Source: Candidatus Methanomethylophilaceae archaeon (lineage in GTDB: Archaea; Thermoplasmatota; Thermoplasmata; Methanomassiliicoccales; Methanomethylophilaceae). Taken from it: a stretch of 32,221 bases of DNA. Position numbers and translations under genes: made by a program. The DNA lies in assembly GCA_944322255.1 (NCBI GenBank), contig CALUOK010000022.1, forward strand, positions 1-32,221, read 5' to 3'. How positions within the stretch are numbered: the first letter of the stretch is position 1; the number at the start of each line of letters is the position of its first letter. Positions 18,480 to 25,071 of this stretch are shown in pieces. The notes beneath the pieces were generated by a model. The model was not told the origin of the DNA, did not search any database, and saw only the letters and a program-made list of their open reading frames with translations.

Positions 18480-19364
18480 CTAAACCTCGACCCCTCGATG
18501 TCCCGCGGCCTCCTGGGCGTGAATCGGTGCGAGCGCGGGGATGTTGACCCTCCCCGTCATGCGGACTGTGTCCGAGACCGCGACGGTGAGCATCACCGCG
18601 GCCCCTATCTCCAACGGATCGTGGATTATCGCCTTCGCGCGCCTCCCGGCCTCATCGTCGAAACTGTACGGGACACCGGGGGACGACACTATCGCGCCCT
18701 GTATCATGTCCTGACCGGGGATCGTTCCCGGAGTGGCGTTCAGGATCAGCCTGTGCGTGGATACGGCTTCGCGCACATCCTCGATCCATCCGACACCTTC
18801 GTACACCGCGAGTCTGCGGGCCTTCTCCGCATCTATGTCGGTCACGGACACCATGGCGTGCATGTCCCTGAGGATCCTCACTGCCTCCGACCCTACGAAC
18901 CCGGCGCCCATGACCAGCACCTCCTTCCCGGCCAGTCCGCCCGCAGCGTCGCGCAGCGCGTAGGAGTAGCCGAGGGCGGTGCAGCGGGCGTTGTCCGCCA
19001 CGGTCCCCGTGACCGTGTTGTAGGCCACGAACCTGTCGTCGTCCGCCATCAGGACGATGTCCGCCCCGGATTCGACCGCGGCGGCGAACCCCGAGACGTC
19101 CGGTACATTGGATACATGGCTACGCATGCCCAGATGCCTCGCTATGGCGTCCAGCGACTGCGCGAACCCGCCAATCTCCCCCAGACCCGATGTTATCGGC
19201 ACCGATACGACGGAGAAGGATGAAAGGTCCATCCCTCCGGGAAGGCCGGCAGCCTCCATCGCAAGCTCCCTCACCGTGCGTCTGGTGGCCGCCTCGAGCC
19301 TGGTGTCCAGGCGCGCCCCGTCCCACACGTCCTCTATGTCATCCGACGTCAGTCTGGTCATCAT
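18480..19364 (-). CDS. pylD: Pyrrolysine synthase PylD
   Basis: Catalyses the last step of pyrrolysine synthesis: oxidation of L-lysine-Ne-3-methyl-D-ornithine and ring closure with NAD+, releasing ammonium. The protein has 294 residues. The C-terminal half has a Rossmann fold with the NAD-binding GAGFVG at 153-158; the N-terminal half (SSFSVVSVPITSGLGEIGGF) matches the PylD cap region. It is the last gene of the pyl operon and its ATG overlaps the pylC stop (ATGA). It ends in TAG, the only such stop in this window. Readthrough with pyrrolysine would add Pyl plus 24 residues, up to a TAA at 18405-18407 inside the ferredoxin start. Confidence 0.93.
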   Translation of the reverse strand: MMTRLTSDDIEDVWDGARLDTRLEAATRRTVRELAMEAAGLPGGMDLSSFSVVSVPITSGLGEIGGFAQSLDAIARHLGMRSHVSNVPDVSGFAAAVESGADIVLMADDDRFVAYNTVTGTVADNARCTALGYSYALRDAAGGLAGKEVLVMGAGFVGSEAVRILRDMHAMVSVTDIDAEKARRLAVYEGVGWIEDVREAVSTHRLILNATPGTIPGQDMIQGAIVSSPGVPYSFDDEAGRRAKAIIHDPLEIGAAVMLTVAVSDTVRMTGRVNIPALAPIHAQEAAGHRGVEV

Positions 19365-20515
19365 AACACCTCCGGACCCTCGTCCGTGAAACTATCAAGC
19401 GACATCTCATCCAGCATCCTTCCGGTCACGGCCTCCGACCTGGAATCTGCCTCGTCCGGGGAGTTGCCGGACACGATCAGAGTGGCCCTCCACTCGTCGG
19501 CGTGCGGATCGTAGTCGGTTATGGCGAGATCGGAACCGAACAGCCCCTCCTCGAACCTGGGCGAGTGCACCCTGGCGAACTCCTTCTCACCGCAGCTCCT
19601 CAGGATCCCGTCCGAGAAAACCACATGGCGGTAGACGGAGGAGCCTGTGAACGGTCCGGATCCGCGGAGCTCCCCCTCTGCTGAGCTGATCATCTCCATC
19701 AGAAGGTTCACGCCTGTGGCGGCCAGCACAGCCGCGGGGGTCTGGCTGGGGATGCGCGCATCCACCTCCAGGACCTTCAGGCCGGACCGCGTGGCTATCG
19801 CCTCGACGTCCATTATCCCCCTGAGTGCCAGTGCATCGGCCACCGAGATGCCTATACCGTCCAGAAGCCTCTCCTCGCTTTCATGGAGTATGCCGGGACG
19901 ACAGCGTACCATCTTGCAGTCGTAGTACGGGTCCAGACACACCTCCGTGGTTACGAACGCCTCGGAGCGCAGACCGTCGCCGATGACCTCCACCGACACG
20001 CTCCTCCCGCTGACGAACTCCTGGATGACGGGCCTGTCGCCCAACGCACGGACGTCGCTGATGCCCCCGGATAAGCCACGGATGTTGTGCGCCAACGTGA
20101 CTCCGACGCTCCCGCTGAGCGATGAGGGCTTGACGATCGCCGGGTACCCGCACTCCGGCCATGACAGCGGCATCGGAACATCGAGGGAGGCCATCAGCCT
20201 GTTGGACTTCAGCTTGGAGCTGGTCACGGCATACGCCCTCGGATCGAAGAGCAGCCTCCCATCCTCGACGGTGGAGACCAGGGCGTCCAGCGTACGCCGG
20301 CTCTCGCACGCGGGGATCACGAAGTCGCAGCCATCCGTCAACTCGGAGAAGGATTCCGGATCGGTCACCGGATCCATGACGACGGGCTCGTCGCACAGGG
20401 ACAGCGCCGGAGCGTCGGGACGCCTGTCCACGACGACCGAGGACAGGCCGGCGGCCCTCGCCAGCAGAACGCACTCCATCCCCTGGAGGGCTCCGCCGAC
20501 TATGCACACCCTCAT
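19361..20515 (-). CDS. pylC: Pyrrolysine biosynthesis ligase PylC
   Basis: ATP-grasp ligase of 384 residues that joins (3R)-3-methyl-D-ornithine to the epsilon-amino group of L-lysine. The N-terminus has a nucleotide-fold loop GGALQG. The middle carries ATP-grasp motifs (GYPAIVKPSSLSGSVGV, then VIQEFVSGRSVSVEVIGDG), and the C-terminal LKVLEVDARIPSQTP is the metal/ATP-binding strand with Glu and Asp. ATG 20515 is chosen because it overlaps the pylB stop by ATGA and begins directly with the Rossmann strand; a longer frame runs back through pylB. It lies between pylB and pylD in an operon with overlapping genes. Confidence 0.94.
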   Translation of the reverse strand: MRVCIVGGALQGMECVLLARAAGLSSVVVDRRPDAPALSLCDEPVVMDPVTDPESFSELTDGCDFVIPACESRRTLDALVSTVEDGRLLFDPRAYAVTSSKLKSNRLMASLDVPMPLSWPECGYPAIVKPSSLSGSVGVTLAHNIRGLSGGISDVRALGDRPVIQEFVSGRSVSVEVIGDGLRSEAFVTTEVCLDPYYDCKMVRCRPGILHESEERLLDGIGISVADALALRGIMDVEAIATRSGLKVLEVDARIPSQTPAAVLAATGVNLLMEMISSAEGELRGSGPFTGSSVYRHVVFSDGILRSCGEKEFARVHSPRFEEGLFGSDLAITDYDPHADEWRATLIVSGNSPDEADSRSEAVTGRMLDEMSLDSFTDEGPEVL

Positions 20516-21558
20516 CGCAGCGCCTCCCTGCGGGAATCCATCCACCTGCGGTACTCCCCGGCGTTGGCGGGCTCGAATCCCAGGTCGCCGAGTACGGACA
20601 TCACATGTTCCGCCGAACGGTTGCCGTTGGCGATGTCCAGTTCGTGCTGGGCGACCCCCGCCAGGTCCCCTTCGGAGGGCACGATGGATGTCACCACGTT
20701 GGCTCCCGCGTTCAGCCTGCATGGGAGTCCCGCTATCCCGTCCACGTCGAGGCTCGCAGGTATCAGACGGTCCGGGCAGAGGAGCCTCATGACGGCTATC
20801 GCGCGGATTTCGTCGACCTCCCTCCCGGGATCGCATGCGAACATGGGCGTCCCGGTCTGCGGGACGAACGCCATCGCGCGCATCTGATCGCATCCGGTGA
20901 GCCCCATGTCGACGATCGAACGGGCACGGCCCTCCGTGCTCTCCCCTATGCCGACCATGATCCCGTCCTCGGCCAGGAGTCCTGCGGCATGGGCCCATGT
21001 CTTCTGATCCCTGCGGATGTCGAAATCCTGGGATCCGCGGACTCTCCCGAACAAGGTGCGGTCGTACGTCTCCTGGTAGCAGGCCAGCCAGTCGGCTCCT
21101 GCCTCCCTCAGCGGGACCATGAGCTCCCTCGGGACCGTGCCGGGGGACGCCATTATGCCTATGCCGACGGCATCGCGGACCCGGGAGACCAGGCTCAGGA
21201 AGCGGCCGAACCCATCGTCCCGCATCACGGGGTCCTCCCCCATGGTCATGTCGATCAGGTCCACGCCAGAGTCTTCCAGACTCCCCGCGAGGGCCACGAC
21301 GTCCTCCGGATCCTTGCGGTACCTCTGCACGGAGGTGTTCGACCTGCGGTAGTAGCAGAACGGGCAGTCGTTGCGGCAGTGGGTGGAGAAGTAGGCGAAA
21401 CCGTAGGTGAAGACCCTGTTGCCGAAGCGGCGATCCCTGACCTCCCTGGCGGCGGACAGCAGTTCCTCCAGATCACGGCCCTCGGCTGCGAGCAGCTCGG
21501 CCACGTCCCCCTCGCAGTACACACCGGATGTCACGCATCCGATCGCATCCGTGATCAT
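20512..21558 (-). CDS. pylB: Methylornithine synthase PylB (radical SAM)
   Basis: Radical-SAM mutase of 348 residues that converts L-lysine to (3R)-3-methyl-D-ornithine, the first step of pyrrolysine synthesis. The [4Fe-4S] cluster motif CRNDCPFC (Cys 61, 65, 68) is followed by a TIM-barrel frame with DMTMGEDP and a SAM-binding GIGESTEGR. The family resembles biotin synthase and HydE; PylS, PylC and PylD alongside fix the assignment. It starts four bases after the pylS stop and overlaps pylC by ATGA. It needs an electron donor, for which the ferredoxin downstream is a possible candidate. Confidence 0.95.
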   Translation of the reverse strand: MITDAIGCVTSGVYCEGDVAELLAAEGRDLEELLSAAREVRDRRFGNRVFTYGFAYFSTHCRNDCPFCYYRRSNTSVQRYRKDPEDVVALAGSLEDSGVDLIDMTMGEDPVMRDDGFGRFLSLVSRVRDAVGIGIMASPGTVPRELMVPLREAGADWLACYQETYDRTLFGRVRGSQDFDIRRDQKTWAHAAGLLAEDGIMVGIGESTEGRARSIVDMGLTGCDQMRAMAFVPQTGTPMFACDPGREVDEIRAIAVMRLLCPDRLIPASLDVDGIAGLPCRLNAGANVVTSIVPSEGDLAGVAQHELDIANGNRSAEHVMSVLGDLGFEPANAGEYRRWMDSRREALR

Positions 21559-21562
21559 GGGA

Positions 21563-22384
21563 TCACCCTATCCTGTAACCGTCCAGGTAGCTGAGGCTCC
21601 TGGACGTCTTGCGGATTCCGCTCCGGCCGTCTCTGAGCATGAGCAGACGCTCCAGTCCGAAGCCGACGCCGGCCCAGGGCTCGTGGATGTCATGAGCGGG
21701 GTCGAGAGGATGTGGTCCGACGGCGCCGGACGCCACCTCCACCCCGTCGACCTCCACGTCCAATGTCTCGACGTACACGTCTGACTCCTCGCGGGACAGC
21801 GTGTAATCCAGGCCGACGGCGTCCATGACCGCGGAGATCCAGCTGCGCAGATGCCCTGTCGCGTCCCCGTCGGGACCAAGCTCGACCAGGTTCATCATCG
21901 TGAACTCCTCCAGATGGCGGGAGCTCTTGGACTCCTTCCTGAAGCATGACCCGATCTCGAATATCCTCACGGGCCCGTCCGTGTGGTCCCTGAGCCTCCT
22001 CATGACCACGTAGAGGTTGGGAGCCAGCATCGGCCGGAGGCATCTCCTTTCGTCGATGAGGAACATCTGCCTGTACAGCGGATGTCCCTCGGTGATGCCC
22101 ATCTTCTCCAGTGACGAGAGGGACACGATCGTAGGCGTACGCACCTCGATGAACCCCTCGGCCACCAGGCGGTCGGCTATGGCGCACTCGATGCCGCACA
22201 GGTCGTTCCGCCTGGGATGCGCGATGAGCTCCGAGATACCGTCCTCGTTCCGGGACACGAGCTCGGACACACACCTCGAGAAGACGGAGTCCCTCTCCGC
22301 TGCACTCTCGAATGAATCGCCGGACCTGTCCTCGTCGCCGTACTCCATCAGACGCTGGACCTGAGGCTCCGTGAATCTGATCAT
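21563..22384 (-). CDS. pylS: Pyrrolysyl-tRNA synthetase, short form without N-terminal domain
   Basis: Class II synthetase of 273 residues that charges tRNA-Pyl (anticodon CUA) with pyrrolysine. It corresponds to the catalytic domain only. No separate pylSn gene is in the window, as in the Methanomassiliicoccales group of free-standing catalytic enzymes. Motif 2 (FEIGSCFRKE, about 142-151) and motif 3 (GFGLERLL, 241-248) are clear. The pyrrolysine-pocket residues known from Methanosarcina enzymes are kept: Tyr125 (PNLY), Asn165 (FTMMNL), Tyr204 (ESDVY) and Trp237 (HEPW). It begins 16 bases after the CCA end of pylT, so tRNA and synthetase share a transcript, with a GGTGA ribosome-binding site before the ATG. 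Confidence 0.96.
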   Translation of the reverse strand: MIRFTEPQVQRLMEYGDEDRSGDSFESAAERDSVFSRCVSELVSRNEDGISELIAHPRRNDLCGIECAIADRLVAEGFIEVRTPTIVSLSSLEKMGITEGHPLYRQMFLIDERRCLRPMLAPNLYVVMRRLRDHTDGPVRIFEIGSCFRKESKSSRHLEEFTMMNLVELGPDGDATGHLRSWISAVMDAVGLDYTLSREESDVYVETLDVEVDGVEVASGAVGPHPLDPAHDIHEPWAGVGFGLERLLMLRDGRSGIRKTSRSLSYLDGYRIG

Positions 22385-22400
22385 TGTGAATCACCGCAAA

Positions 22401-22471
22401 TGGCGAAGGACCGGGGGGTCGAACCCCGCTTGCTAGGTTTTAGAGACCCGCTGGTCGCCGGACCGTCCTCC
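22401..22471 (-). tRNA. pylT: tRNA-Pyl, anticodon CUA
   Basis: A 71-base cloverleaf with an encoded CCA. The acceptor stem GGAGGAC pairs with GTCCTTC (one G-U), with discriminator G. The D-stem GGTC/GACC follows the acceptor with no linking base and has a four-base loop. One base separates it from the anticodon stem. The anticodon loop is CTCTAAA, reading CUA. The anticodon stem pairs only if one A on the 3' side is bulged. The variable loop has three bases and the T-stem CGGGG/CCCCG a seven-base loop TTCGACC. Missing linker, tiny D-loop and broken anticodon stem are known traits of Methanomassiliicoccales tRNA-Pyl. It decodes the UAG in mtmB. Confidence 0.96.
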
Positions 22472-22514
22472 ATAATTTGTTGTATATGGCTATGCTATTT
22501 CAATATTACTATAC

Positions 22515-22522
22515 AAATATAA
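22515..22522 (-). promoter_or_regulatory. Putative pylT TATA box
   Basis: TTATATTT on the minus strand lies about 45 bases before the mature 5' end of tRNA-Pyl. Transcription would start about 20-25 bases before the tRNA, leaving a leader for RNase P. A second candidate, TTGTATAGT (22508-22515), overlaps it. Confidence 0.45.
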
Positions 22523-22538
22523 TTTGATTCAATGTTTT

Positions 22539-22556
22539 ATTAGACAAATGTCTAAT
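22539..22556. promoter_or_regulatory. TTAGACA palindrome upstream of pylT (copy 1)
   Basis: ATTAGACAAATGTCTAAT has perfect 8-bp arms around a central AA. It lies about 20 bases upstream of the pylT TATA box. The same 16-base core occurs at 26460-26475 and, on the other strand, at 26669-26684. The location just upstream of the BRE/TATA suits an activator or a repressor of pylTSBCD. Confidence 0.7.
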
Positions 22557-22562
22557 GGTATT

Positions 22563-22615
22563 CCCGCCCCCGTGGTGATATCGGAAATGTGGCTGTGCTG
22601 ACGAGAGGGGGCGGG
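22563..22615. other. GC-rich inverted repeat between mtmB and pylT
   Basis: CCCGCCCCC (22563-22571) and GGGGGCGGG (22607-22615) form a perfect 9-bp stem enclosing 35 bases. It lies downstream of mtmB and upstream of the pyl promoter. It may protect the mtmB mRNA end, terminate transcription or be a small RNA; the loop shows no recognised motif. Confidence 0.45.
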
Positions 22616-22625
22616 TAAGAGGTTT

Positions 22626-22643
22626 AACCCGGGTGCCCGGGCT
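22626..22643 (-). terminator. Hairpin after mtmB
   Basis: On the minus strand CCCGGG-CA-CCCGGG, extended by a G-U and an A-U pair, starts about 11 bases after the mtmB stop. No long T-run follows, so it may stabilise the mRNA end rather than terminate. Confidence 0.4.
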
Positions 22644-22653
22644 CTCAAGGACA

Positions 22654-24036
22654 TCAATGGATGTCCAGACCGAAGTCCCTGAGCGTCTGCGCCGCCCTGT
22701 CGTACACCTCGAGGTACTCCTGGGTCGGCTTCACGGTCCTCACGTCGTAGCACTCCTGGAACGTCTTCCCCTGAGGGGCGTTCTGGAAGTTGCACTCGTA
22801 GGTGGGGATCAGCTTGGCGAGGATCTCGTTCACGTCGGAGACCTTCATGCCCGCTGCAGCGATGGCCGCGTTGCCCATGATCCTAGCCTCCATCCCGGTG
22901 GTCTTGTCCTGGACCACTCCCTTGGCGGCGGCGGAACCGGAGAGCAGCTCCCTTCCGGAGGCGGTGTCCGTGATGGCCTGAGCCGCCGTCTCCAGCAGGC
23001 ACATCTCCGTGCATGGACCGGCCATCGGGTAGTACTGGTTGGCCAGAAGGAGGTCCGTGTGGGCGTCGATGGCCGCGGCCGCATGGGCGGCGACCTGGAG
23101 GGTCTCCTTGGCTGTGGTGACACCCCATCTGATGTGGATGGGACCGTCGAGATGGAAGTTGCCGCTGAACAGCGCGAATGATGCGAGGGTTGTCGCCACG
23201 TCGCAGATGGCGGTCTCCTCGATGCCTCCGCAGTACCCTCCGAAGATCGGCATCTGCTCGATCATGATGGTGTCGCCGACGGTGGTCCACCCGGCCAGCA
23301 TGTTCAGTCCGGTCATATCCATCTTCAGCTCGTTGAGCTGGGAGCACTCGTGGGGATCGGTGATCCTGTGTCCCGCGTTGGGGAGGTCCGCGCAGAGACG
23401 CCCCGCCTCGGAAAGGGGCGTCTCGGGTCCCTAGACACCGAGCCCGGGCCTTCCGGCCCTCACCCTGGCCTCCTTGGTCGCCCTGAGCTCGGCCATGGTG
23501 GCGCGGATCTCGTAGGGGGTCTTGGTCTTCGCGGGATGGCCCTCGATGGTGGTCATCACGCCGTTGACCAGGGTGTCCACGACGCCTTCCTGTGCGTAGG
23601 ACTGCATGACCTGGACGAAGATGTCCTCGGAGATGGGGGATCCTGTGGGTCCTCCCTGGATGATGGGCTTGACGGGGGAGTTCCCGTGCCTGGGGTAGAA
23701 CCTGGCGATGTCCTTGCCCTCGCCGAGGATCAGCTTCGTCGGGGTCTTCTTGATCCCCTCCCAGACCTCCTCCTCGGTGACGTGCATGATCCTTCCCAGG
23801 TCCTGGCAGTAGAACCCTGTGGTGACGAGCATCTCGAGACCGGCGTTGAACAGGTTCTCCTTGACCTCCTTGTCCTCGGGGATGATGTCCTTGCCGAAGG
23901 ACAGGTTGTACTTCTGCTTCAGAGCCGTGAGGTTCTCCGGGATCACCTTGTAGTCCCAGTCCTCGGCCTTCACCTTCTTGCCCTTGACGAACCTGTCGTA
24001 GACGTCGGTGATCGTGAGAGCTCTGGTCGCGGCCAT
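22654..24036 (-). CDS. mtmB: Monomethylamine methyltransferase MtmB with in-frame UAG (pyrrolysine)
   Basis: Transfers the methyl group of monomethylamine to the Co(I) corrinoid of MtmC, releasing ammonium, at the start of methylamine-driven methanogenesis. The reading frame is interrupted once, by TAG at 23431-23433. Read as pyrrolysine, this gives 460 residues, the normal length. The junction AGRPGLGV-Pyl-GPET matches MtmB of Methanosarcina, where Pyl is residue 202. With ATG 24036 (MAATRALT) the UAG is also codon 202, which supports this start over the GTG three codons upstream. Both sides carry conserved blocks: IIQGGPTGSPISED before; QMPIFGGYCGGIEET, HLDGPIHIRWG and AGPCTEMCLLE after. 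It starts just after the mtmC stop, and a strong hairpin follows the UAG. Confidence 0.96.
23395..23424 (-). promoter_or_regulatory. PYLIS-like hairpin downstream of the mtmB UAG
   Basis: On the mRNA strand GAGACGCCCC and GGGGCGTCTC form a perfect 10-bp stem with a 10-base loop, beginning six bases after the UAG. Downstream structures at this place in mtmB have been proposed in Methanosarcina as pyrrolysine insertion elements that aid, but are not strictly required for, UAG decoding. Confidence 0.7.
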
Positions 24037-24037
24037 C

Positions 24038-24679
24038 TCAGGCACCTCTCAGACTGTCGACGAGGCTGACGAGATCGGCCGCGGTCTCGGAGTATCCGTC
24101 GGCGCCGATCTGTTCGCACCAGGCCCTGCTGCACGGGGCGCCGCCGAAGACCGTCTTGTAGGGTGACTCGGTCTCCTTCACGTAGTCGACGACCTCCCTC
24201 TGGGCCTCGAGGGTGGTGGTCATCAGCGCGGATCCTCCGATCACGAACGCGTCGTTGTCGTCGGCCGCGTCCACGAAGTCCTGGGCGGTGACGTCGCATC
24301 CCATGTCGATGACGTTGTATCCGGCGCCGCGGAGCATGGCGCAGCAGACGTTCTTCCCGATCTCGTGGATGTCACCCTCGACGGTGCCCATCACGACGGT
24401 ACCCTTCATCGCGGAGTCCCCGGCGGACATGACCGGTCCGAGGATCTTCAGCGCGGCTTCCATGGTCTTGGAGGCGGCGACCACCTGCGGGAGGAATATC
24501 TCAGCGGCGTCGAACCTCTTGCCGATGTCCTCCATCCCCTTGCCGAGTCCGTCGTTGACGATGTCCTTCGGCTCGATTCCGGCCTCCAGAGCCCTGTTCG
24601 TGGCGTCCACGGCCTTCTGCACATCCCATGTCTCGATGGATGTCTTCAGTTCTTCGAGTATCTCACTCCTGTCTGTCAT
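24038..24679 (-). CDS. mtmC: Monomethylamine corrinoid protein MtmC
   Basis: A 213-residue corrinoid carrier. It accepts the methyl group from MtmB and passes it to a MtbA-type methyltransferase for coenzyme M methylation; mtbA is not in this window. The N-terminal four-helix cap (about 1-88) is followed by a B12-binding Rossmann domain with the lower-ligand motif D103-x-H105-xx-G108 (EGDIHEIGKN) and a GG near the C-terminus (VFGGAPCS). MtmC is favoured over the dimethyl- and trimethylamine homologues because mtmB follows immediately. An AGGAGA ribosome-binding site precedes the ATG. It lies 46 bases after glnK on the same strand with no obvious promoter between, so it is probably part of the amtB-glnK-mtmC-mtmB transcript. 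Confidence 0.93.
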   Translation of the reverse strand: MTDRSEILEELKTSIETWDVQKAVDATNRALEAGIEPKDIVNDGLGKGMEDIGKRFDAAEIFLPQVVAASKTMEAALKILGPVMSAGDSAMKGTVVMGTVEGDIHEIGKNVCCAMLRGAGYNVIDMGCDVTAQDFVDAADDNDAFVIGGSALMTTTLEAQREVVDYVKETESPYKTVFGGAPCSRAWCEQIGADGYSETAADLVSLVDSLRGA

Positions 24680-24725
24680 GATTCGGATTCTCCTGTCATC
24701 TCGAAAGCGTTTGCTAAAACGTTTG

Positions 24726-25061
24726 TCATTGTTCCTCCGGGGCGTCCCCGCCCCTGATCCTGATGGACATCTCCACGGGCAGGACGAAGATCCTCCCGTC
24801 CCCCTCGTGTCCGGTGTCCGAAACCCGCCTTATCGCGGAGATCGCCGTGTCCAACGTTCCGTCGTCCACGACCACCTCTACCTTGACCTTCTCCAGCTCG
24901 TCCACCAGGAACTGCCCGACCCTGTTGGTCAGCAGTATCCCGTTGGACTTCCCGCGTCCGATCACGTGGGTTATCGTCATGCCCCTGACACCGGCGTCGC
25001 GGAGGGAGTTCTTCACGCACTGGAGCCTCTCGGGCCTGATCACTGCGACTATCATCTTCAT
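24726..25061 (-). CDS. glnK: P-II family signal protein GlnK (divergent T-loop)
   Basis: Small trimeric P-II protein of 111 residues that normally senses ATP/ADP and 2-oxoglutarate and plugs the AmtB pore. The fold elements align without gaps to GlnB/GlnK: N-terminal strand, T-loop region 37-55, KVKVEVVV, and the B-loop TGHEGDGRIFV with RIR near the end. The T-loop is unusual. Gln39, which binds Mg-ATP/2-oxoglutarate, is Ser39, and Tyr51, the uridylylation site, is Phe51. Hence no uridylylation and possibly altered 2-oxoglutarate sensing. It is encoded 10 bases after amtB, the classical amtB-glnK pair, but is followed here by methylamine genes. It may be tuned to ammonium released by MtmB (inference). 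Confidence 0.9.
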   Translation of the reverse strand: MKMIVAVIRPERLQCVKNSLRDAGVRGMTITHVIGRGKSNGILLTNRVGQFLVDELEKVKVEVVVDDGTLDTAISAIRRVSDTGHEGDGRIFVLPVEMSIRIRGGDAPEEQ

Positions 25062-25071
25062 CCGGACCGCC

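Noticed and set aside
22574-22604. C/D-box guide RNA in the loop of the GC-rich inverted repeat
   Set aside because: GTGATAT and CTGA only loosely resemble boxes C and D, and the internal C'/D' boxes are missing.
22654-24045. mtmB as a frame broken by a nonsense mutation, or as two genes
   Set aside because: The TAG falls exactly at the conserved pyrrolysine codon 202, both sides are intact MtmB sequence, and the full pyl system is encoded next to it.
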